Source: Leptolinea sp964404415 (GTDB lineage: Bacteria; Chloroflexota; Anaerolineae; Anaerolineales; Anaerolineaceae). From it: 9,343 bases of DNA. Below the pieces are notes generated by a model. It saw only the letters and a program-made list of their open reading frames with translations. It made no database searches and was not told the origin of the DNA. A program made the translations under genes and the position numbers. Location of the stretch: the NCBI GenBank assembly GCA_964404415.1, contig CAYOKC010000145.1, positions 1-9,343 on the forward strand. Direction: 5' to 3'. This document shows, one piece after another, positions 5,917 through 9,343 of this stretch; the stretch's first letter is position 1, and each line of letters begins with the position of its first letter.

Positions 5917-5959
5917 CTTAAAACCCTTAGGGTTTCAAAAACCCTAAGGGTTTATTAAG
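5917..5959. repeat. Hairpin repeat, copy 2 (15-bp stem, CAA loop)
   Basis: AAACCCTTAGGGTTT (5921-5935) pairs perfectly with AAACCCTAAGGGTTT (5939-5953), with the same CAA loop and orientation as the copy at 4516-4548. CTTA (5917-5920) and TAAG (5956-5959) extend the stem past a 2-nt bulge. The single stem difference from copy 1 is compensated, so the structure has been kept while the sequence changed. Confidence 0.72.
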
Positions 5960-5960
5960 T

Positions 5961-5985
5961 GTCGCGAGGGAACCATTTCAAGAAA
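5961..5985 (+). repeat. Direct repeat flanking the restriction gene, left copy
   Basis: The stretch GTCGCGAGGGAACCATTTCA and the following AGAA recur at 9163-9187 with three mismatches in about 24 positions. Each copy lies immediately after a long hairpin element, and the pair brackets the restriction-modification gene. Confidence 0.55.
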
Positions 5986-6016
5986 CAATAAAACCTTTAA
6001 CTCCATCCCCCAGACC

Positions 6017-6047
6017 TTGTAACCTGACGTTAGGTTTGCGGTATAGT
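6017..6047 (+). promoter_or_regulatory. Candidate promoter/operator of the restriction-modification gene
   Basis: TTGTAA (6017-6022) and TATAGT (6042-6047) are possible -35 and -10 boxes with a long 19-bp spacer. The spacer is overlapped by a near-palindrome, AACCTGACGTTAGGTT (6021-6036, 14 of 16 positions symmetric). Restriction systems are often controlled by small dimeric regulators binding such sites, but no controller gene is seen here. Confidence 0.42.
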
Positions 6048-6086
6048 TAACCCATCCGTTGACCATCCATTCGTTCGGGGGAACAC

Positions 6087-9086
6087 ATGCCAGCACCTGA
6101 CTCCATCAAACAACTTGTGGATCGCTTCGAAGCACAACGATCCTCCTACCAGTCTGCCCGTTACAACGAGACGGAAACCCGCCGCGAATTGATCGACCCG
6201 TTCTTTCGCGCGCTGGGGTGGGACGTGGACAACAGCCAGCACTATGCCGAAGCCTATAAAGATGTGGTGCATGAAGACGCCATCAAGATCGGCGGGGTGA
6301 CCAAAGCGCCGGATTATGCCTTCCGCATTGGCGGCACCCGAAAATTCTTTGTGGAAGCCAAAAAACCTTCCGTCAACGTGCGCGATGAGATTCCCCCGGC
6401 TTACCAGTTGCGCCGCTACGCCTGGACGGCCAAGCTGCCCCTCTCCATCCTCACCGATTTTGATGAGTTTGCCGTCTACGATTGCCGCCAGAAGCCTGAC
6501 AGGGGCGATAAAGCCTCCACCGGGCGCATCCTCTACCTCAATAGCGCTGACTATATCCACCGCTGGGACGAGATCGCTGGTATTTTTTCACGTGATGCCA
6601 TTCTGCGCGGTTCGTTTGACCGCTATGCCGAAGAGACGCGCGGTAAACACGGCACCACCAGCGTGGACGATGCCTTTCTGGCAGAAATCGAAAAATGGCG
6701 TGACCTGTTGGCGCATAATATTGCCTTGCGCAACCCCGGCTTGAATCAGCGTGCGCTGAATTACGCCGTGCAGATGACGGTTGACCGCATAATCTTCCTG
6801 CGCATCTGTGAAGACCGCGGCATCGAACAATACGGCCGCCTGCAGGGGTTGGTCAATGGCAATGAGATCTACCCGCGGTTGACCGGTCTGTTCCGGCTGG
6901 CTGACCAGCGCTACAACTCCGGCCTGTTCCATTTCACCCCCGAAAAAGGGCAGTCAGATTCCCCTGACGAGTTGACCACCACGCTGCAAATTGACGATAA
7001 GGTGCTGAAAGAGATCCTCAGCGGGTTGTATTATCCCGATAGCCCCTATGAATTTTCTGTACTACCGGCCAACATTCTGGGCCAGGTATACGAACAATTC
7101 CTCGGCAAGGTGATCCGCCTGACGCCCGGCCACCATGCCGTGGTGGAAGATAAGCCCGAGGTGAAAAAAGCCGGCGGTGTGTATTACACCCCCGAATATA
7201 TTGTGGAGTACATTGTCAAACATACGGTGGGGGATCTGCTGGAAGGCAAGCAACCCGGTGACGTGGGCGCCGGCCGCGGCTCCGGTTCGTTCCTTCTGGG
7301 GGCATACCAGTTCCTGCTGGATTGGTATCGTGACGGCTATATCGCTGCCGGAACGGAAAAGTGGTGCAAAGGGAAGAACCCCACCCTGTACCAGTCATCC
7401 AATGGCGAGTGGAAGCTGACCACCGCCGAGCGTAAACGTATTCTGCTGGATCACATCTACGGCGTGGATATTGACTCGCAGGCCGTGGAGGTGACCAAGC
7501 TCTCGCTGCTGCTCAAGGTGCTCGAAGGCGAGAGCGACCAGACCCTGCAAACCATGCTCGATTTCTACAAAGAGCGCGTGCTGCCCAACCTGGGGCAGAA
7601 CATCAAATGCGGCAATTCGCTGATCGGCCCTGATTTTTACACGCAGGGTACCCAGTTGGCCCTGTTTAACGAGGAAGAGCAGTACCGCATCAACGCGTTT
7701 GACTGGGAAGGTGAGTTCAGTCACGTGTTTATGCACAGCGGCGGCTTTGACGCCGTGATCGGCAACCCGCCGTATGTACGACAGGAGGGTTTGGGTCGAG
7801 ATAAAGAGTATTACCAGAAGAAGTATCGCGTGTATCATGGTATGGCAGACCTGTACTCTTATTTCATTGAAAAGGGAGTATCTCTCACCCGGCCGGACGG
7901 CTTGTTCTCGTATATTGTAGCCAATAAATGGATGCGTGCCAATTACGGCCAGCCGCTGCGAGCCTGGTTAAAAACCTGTCGTATTGAAGAACTCATAGAT
8001 TTTGGTGACCTGCCAGTTTTCAAAACGGCCACCACCTACCCATGTATTTTGCGTATCCGAGGAGGACAGGAATCGGAAGAGCAGGTCAAAGTCACCCGGG
8101 TTAAGTCACTTGAATTTTCTTCCTTGGATGATGTGGTGAATGATTTGGCTATATGGGTCAATCGTTCTGAACTGGACGATTCGGGTTGGTCACTGGCAGA
8201 TAAATCTTCTGGAAAATTATTGCAGAAATTGAAACAAAACTGCGTTCCCCTCGGGGAATATGTGGGTGGAAAGATTTATTACGGAATAAAGACAGGCTTT
8301 AATGAAGCCTTTGTAATCGATGGTCAAACCAGAGACCGGTTGATCGCAGAAGATCCACGCAGTGTTGAACTAATTAAACCATTTCTTGCGGGCAGAGATA
8401 TTAAGCGGTATGCCGTTCCTGATAATGATCGATTTTTAATTTTGATCCCTAAAGGATGGACGAATAAAAAATCGAATTTTGCCAGAGATGCCTGGAGTTG
8501 GTTAAGAAGAAATTACCCGGCCATTGCAACCCATCTGTTCCCATTTGAAACTGCATGTAAGAAACGGCAGGATCAGGGTGAATTCTGGTGGGAATTACGT
8601 GCTTGCGATTATTATGTTGAATTTGAGAAACCAAAAATAATTTATCCCAATATATGTAAATCTCCCGAGTTTACATATGATTCTTGTGGGTTTTATACAA
8701 ATCAAAAATGTTTCATTATTTCGATAGAAGACAGCTATTTATTGGGCATTCTAAATAGTCGTTTATCTTTATTCCTCTTTAAAAATATGTTTCCAAAATT
8801 GCGTGGGGATTTTTATGAACCCAGCTATGTTTTTTTCAAGAATTTTCCAATTCATATTATAGACACCACAAATCCGACCGATGTAAGGAACCATGACCGC
8901 ATGGTGGCGCTGGTGGAACGCATGTTATCTCTGCACAAACAGGCGCAGGCAGCCGCCACCCCGCAGGAAAAAGACATGCTCCAGCGCCAGATTGTCACCA
9001 CCGACCGTGAAATCGATCACCTGGTGTATGAACTCTACGGCCTCACCGCGGAAGAAGTCAAGATTGTAGAAGGTGAGGCGTCATAA
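6087..9086 (+). CDS. Type IIG-like fused restriction endonuclease / N6-adenine methyltransferase
   Basis: A 999-residue single-chain restriction-modification protein. Residues 1-150 form a type I R-like nuclease domain with a PD-(D/E)XK site (P75-D76, E90-A91-K92). The methyltransferase core starts with GGVYYTPEYIVEYIVKHTVG (363-382) and includes GVDID (459-463) and motif IV NPPY (560-563), typical of N6-adenine methylation. A TaqI-like specificity domain follows (about 740-900; YGIKTGFNEAFVIDG, IKPFLAGRDIKRY), then a charged helical tail (932-999). Motif I, normally DPACGSGSF, reads DVGAGRGSGSF (392-402) directly after GKQPG. The preceding hydrophobic strand is missing, and the stretch is about six residues short. 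The specificity region is AT-rich, with about 28-30% GC at 8641-8820 against 60-70% elsewhere. A GGGGGA sequence precedes the ATG. No separate methylase or specificity gene is present. Whether it is active depends on the motif I problem. Confidence 0.85.
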   Translation: MPAPDSIKQLVDRFEAQRSSYQSARYNETETRRELIDPFFRALGWDVDNSQHYAEAYKDVVHEDAIKIGGVTKAPDYAFRIGGTRKFFVEAKKPSVNVRDEIPPAYQLRRYAWTAKLPLSILTDFDEFAVYDCRQKPDRGDKASTGRILYLNSADYIHRWDEIAGIFSRDAILRGSFDRYAEETRGKHGTTSVDDAFLAEIEKWRDLLAHNIALRNPGLNQRALNYAVQMTVDRIIFLRICEDRGIEQYGRLQGLVNGNEIYPRLTGLFRLADQRYNSGLFHFTPEKGQSDSPDELTTTLQIDDKVLKEILSGLYYPDSPYEFSVLPANILGQVYEQFLGKVIRLTPGHHAVVEDKPEVKKAGGVYYTPEYIVEYIVKHTVGDLLEGKQPGDVGAGRGSGSFLLGAYQFLLDWYRDGYIAAGTEKWCKGKNPTLYQSSNGEWKLTTAERKRILLDHIYGVDIDSQAVEVTKLSLLLKVLEGESDQTLQTMLDFYKERVLPNLGQNIKCGNSLIGPDFYTQGTQLALFNEEEQYRINAFDWEGEFSHVFMHSGGFDAVIGNPPYVRQEGLGRDKEYYQKKYRVYHGMADLYSYFIEKGVSLTRPDGLFSYIVANKWMRANYGQPLRAWLKTCRIEELIDFGDLPVFKTATTYPCILRIRGGQESEEQVKVTRVKSLEFSSLDDVVNDLAIWVNRSELDDSGWSLADKSSGKLLQKLKQNCVPLGEYVGGKIYYGIKTGFNEAFVIDGQTRDRLIAEDPRSVELIKPFLAGRDIKRYAVPDNDRFLILIPKGWTNKKSNFARDAWSWLRRNYPAIATHLFPFETACKKRQDQGEFWWELRACDYYVEFEKPKIIYPNICKSPEFTYDSCGFYTNQKCFIISIEDSYLLGILNSRLSLFLFKNMFPKLRGDFYEPSYVFFKNFPIHIIDTTNPTDVRNHDRMVALVERMLSLHKQAQAAATPQEKDMLQRQIVTTDREIDHLVYELYGLTAEEVKIVEGEAS

Positions 9087-9090
9087 TCGC

Positions 9091-9160
9091 GTAGGGGCGA
9101 AGCATCCGGCATAAGGTGGGTCTCCGGAGCAATGATAATTCCCGGATGCTTCGCCCCTAC
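9091..9160. repeat. 70-bp inverted-repeat (REP/MITE-like) element
   Basis: GTAGGGGCGAAGCATCCGG (9091-9109) and its exact reverse complement (9142-9160) form 19-bp arms around 32 nt that include the palindrome CTCCGGAG. It starts 4 bp after the restriction gene stop codon. It is too symmetric and GC-rich to be a simple terminator and lacks a U-run. A second copy starts at 9314 and is cut by the window end. Confidence 0.78.
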
Positions 9161-9162
9161 CG

Positions 9163-9187
9163 GTCGCGAAAGAACCATTTCCAGAAT
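9163..9187 (+). repeat. Direct repeat flanking the restriction gene, right copy
   Basis: Partner of 5961-5985: GTCGCGAAAGAACCATTTCC followed by AGAA, starting 2 bp after the inverted-repeat element. Confidence 0.55.
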
Positions 9188-9201
9188 TATTGAAATTGTT
9201 T

Positions 9202-9309
9202 CTCCAGCGCCAGATCGTCACCACCGATAGCGGGATCGATCACCTGGTGTATGAACTGTACGGCCTCACCGCGGAGGAAATCAAGATCGTAGAAGGTGAG
9301 GCGTCATAA
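9202..9309 (+). pseudogene. C-terminal remnant of a paralogous restriction-modification gene
   Basis: The frame reads LQRQIVTTDSGIDHLVYELY and on through GLTAEEIKIVEGEAS to TAA. It matches the last 35 residues of the intact gene except for RE to SG and V to I. Most other nucleotide differences are silent, as expected for a copy that diverged as a functional gene before being cut down. The frame is open back to a TAA at 9136, but no credible start codon or ribosome binding site is present, so it is a fragment. Confidence 0.75.
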
Positions 9310-9313
9310 TCGC

Positions 9314-9343
9314 GTAGGGGCGAAGCATCCGGCATAAGGTGGG
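9314..9343. repeat. Truncated second copy of the inverted-repeat element
   Basis: The 30 bases from GTAGGGGCGAAGCATCCGG to the window end are identical to 9091-9120. Only the left arm and part of the centre are inside the window. Confidence 0.75.

Larger units (their letters stand above)
8979..9343 (+). repeat. Tandem direct duplication, period 223 bp
   Basis: Sequence from 8979 recurs from 9202 at a constant offset of 223. The first 108 bp (last 35 codons and stop of the restriction gene) differ at about ten positions. The 34 bp after the stop codon are identical up to the window edge, so the duplication may continue beyond it. Confidence 0.85.

Noticed and set aside
4516..5953. The paired hairpins as terminal inverted repeats of a transposon carrying the SPFH gene
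   Set aside because: No transposase and no target-site duplication is visible, and each hairpin is self-contained. A 100-N gap lies between them, so they need not be neighbours in the genome.
7395..7838. 147-residue minus-strand frame inside the restriction gene, annotatable as hydrophobic
   Set aside because: Antisense of the conserved methyltransferase core, including GVDID and NPPY. No ribosome binding site and no domain.

Overview
This is a 9.3 kb piece of a draft bacterial genome, either a metagenome scaffold or an unfinished isolate. It is interrupted by exactly 100 Ns (5809-5908), the usual placeholder for a join of unknown length. Base composition is moderately GC-rich, starts are mostly ATG with clear Shine-Dalgarno sequences, and intergenic spaces are rich in long perfect hairpins. 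The 9091-9160 element, with GTAGGGGCGAAGCATCCGG arms, and the protein mix (long TspO-like protein, SPFH protein, one-polypeptide restriction-methylase) suggest Chloroflexota, perhaps Anaerolineae. That is an inference from general familiarity; there is no rRNA or marker gene to fix it.

Left block (1-2238, minus strand): a non-coding stretch with inverted repeats (1-285), then a 12-TM major facilitator transporter related to the Mef macrolide exporters (1602-286), then a DUF523/TudS-like cysteine protein (2238-1825). Between these two genes is what looks like a complete ribosome-mediated attenuator. It has a sigma70-like promoter with a palindrome in its spacer, a 16-codon leader peptide (MCRAQGVNSTRLLPIR), mutually exclusive hairpins 1:2, 2:3 and 3:4, and a strong intrinsic terminator with eight Us just before the transporter's ribosome binding site. 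This is the regulatory layout of antibiotic-inducible resistance genes and is the most interesting feature of the window.

Middle block (2364-4402, plus strand): a SUFU/YqcF-like protein, a 57-residue single-pass membrane protein too short for routine ORF calling, an intrinsic terminator, a 93-residue protein resembling the isolated C-terminal domain of the flagellar switch protein FliG, and a long TspO-like membrane protein. A minus-strand SPFH/band-7 membrane protein (5717-4599) converges on this block. A 15-bp-stem hairpin lies at its 3' end, and a second copy of that hairpin, with a compensatory base-pair change, lies beyond its promoter and the assembly gap.

Right block (5909-9343, plus strand): one large restriction-modification gene (999 aa) with an N-terminal PD-(D/E)XK nuclease, an N6-adenine methyltransferase core and a TaqI-type specificity domain. 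Two things stand out. The S-adenosylmethionine-binding motif I is shortened and scrambled where DPACGSG would be expected, and the specificity domain is far more AT-rich than its flanks. After the stop codon, the last 35 codons plus the start of a 70-bp inverted-repeat element recur 223 bp later. The second copy carries mostly silent differences and looks like the tail of a paralogous gene. This end is therefore a site of restriction-gene turnover.

The genes do not form one pathway. The window reads as an accessory region of separate stress, defence and efflux functions: an inducible exporter, an antitoxin/immunity-like protein, and a restriction system.
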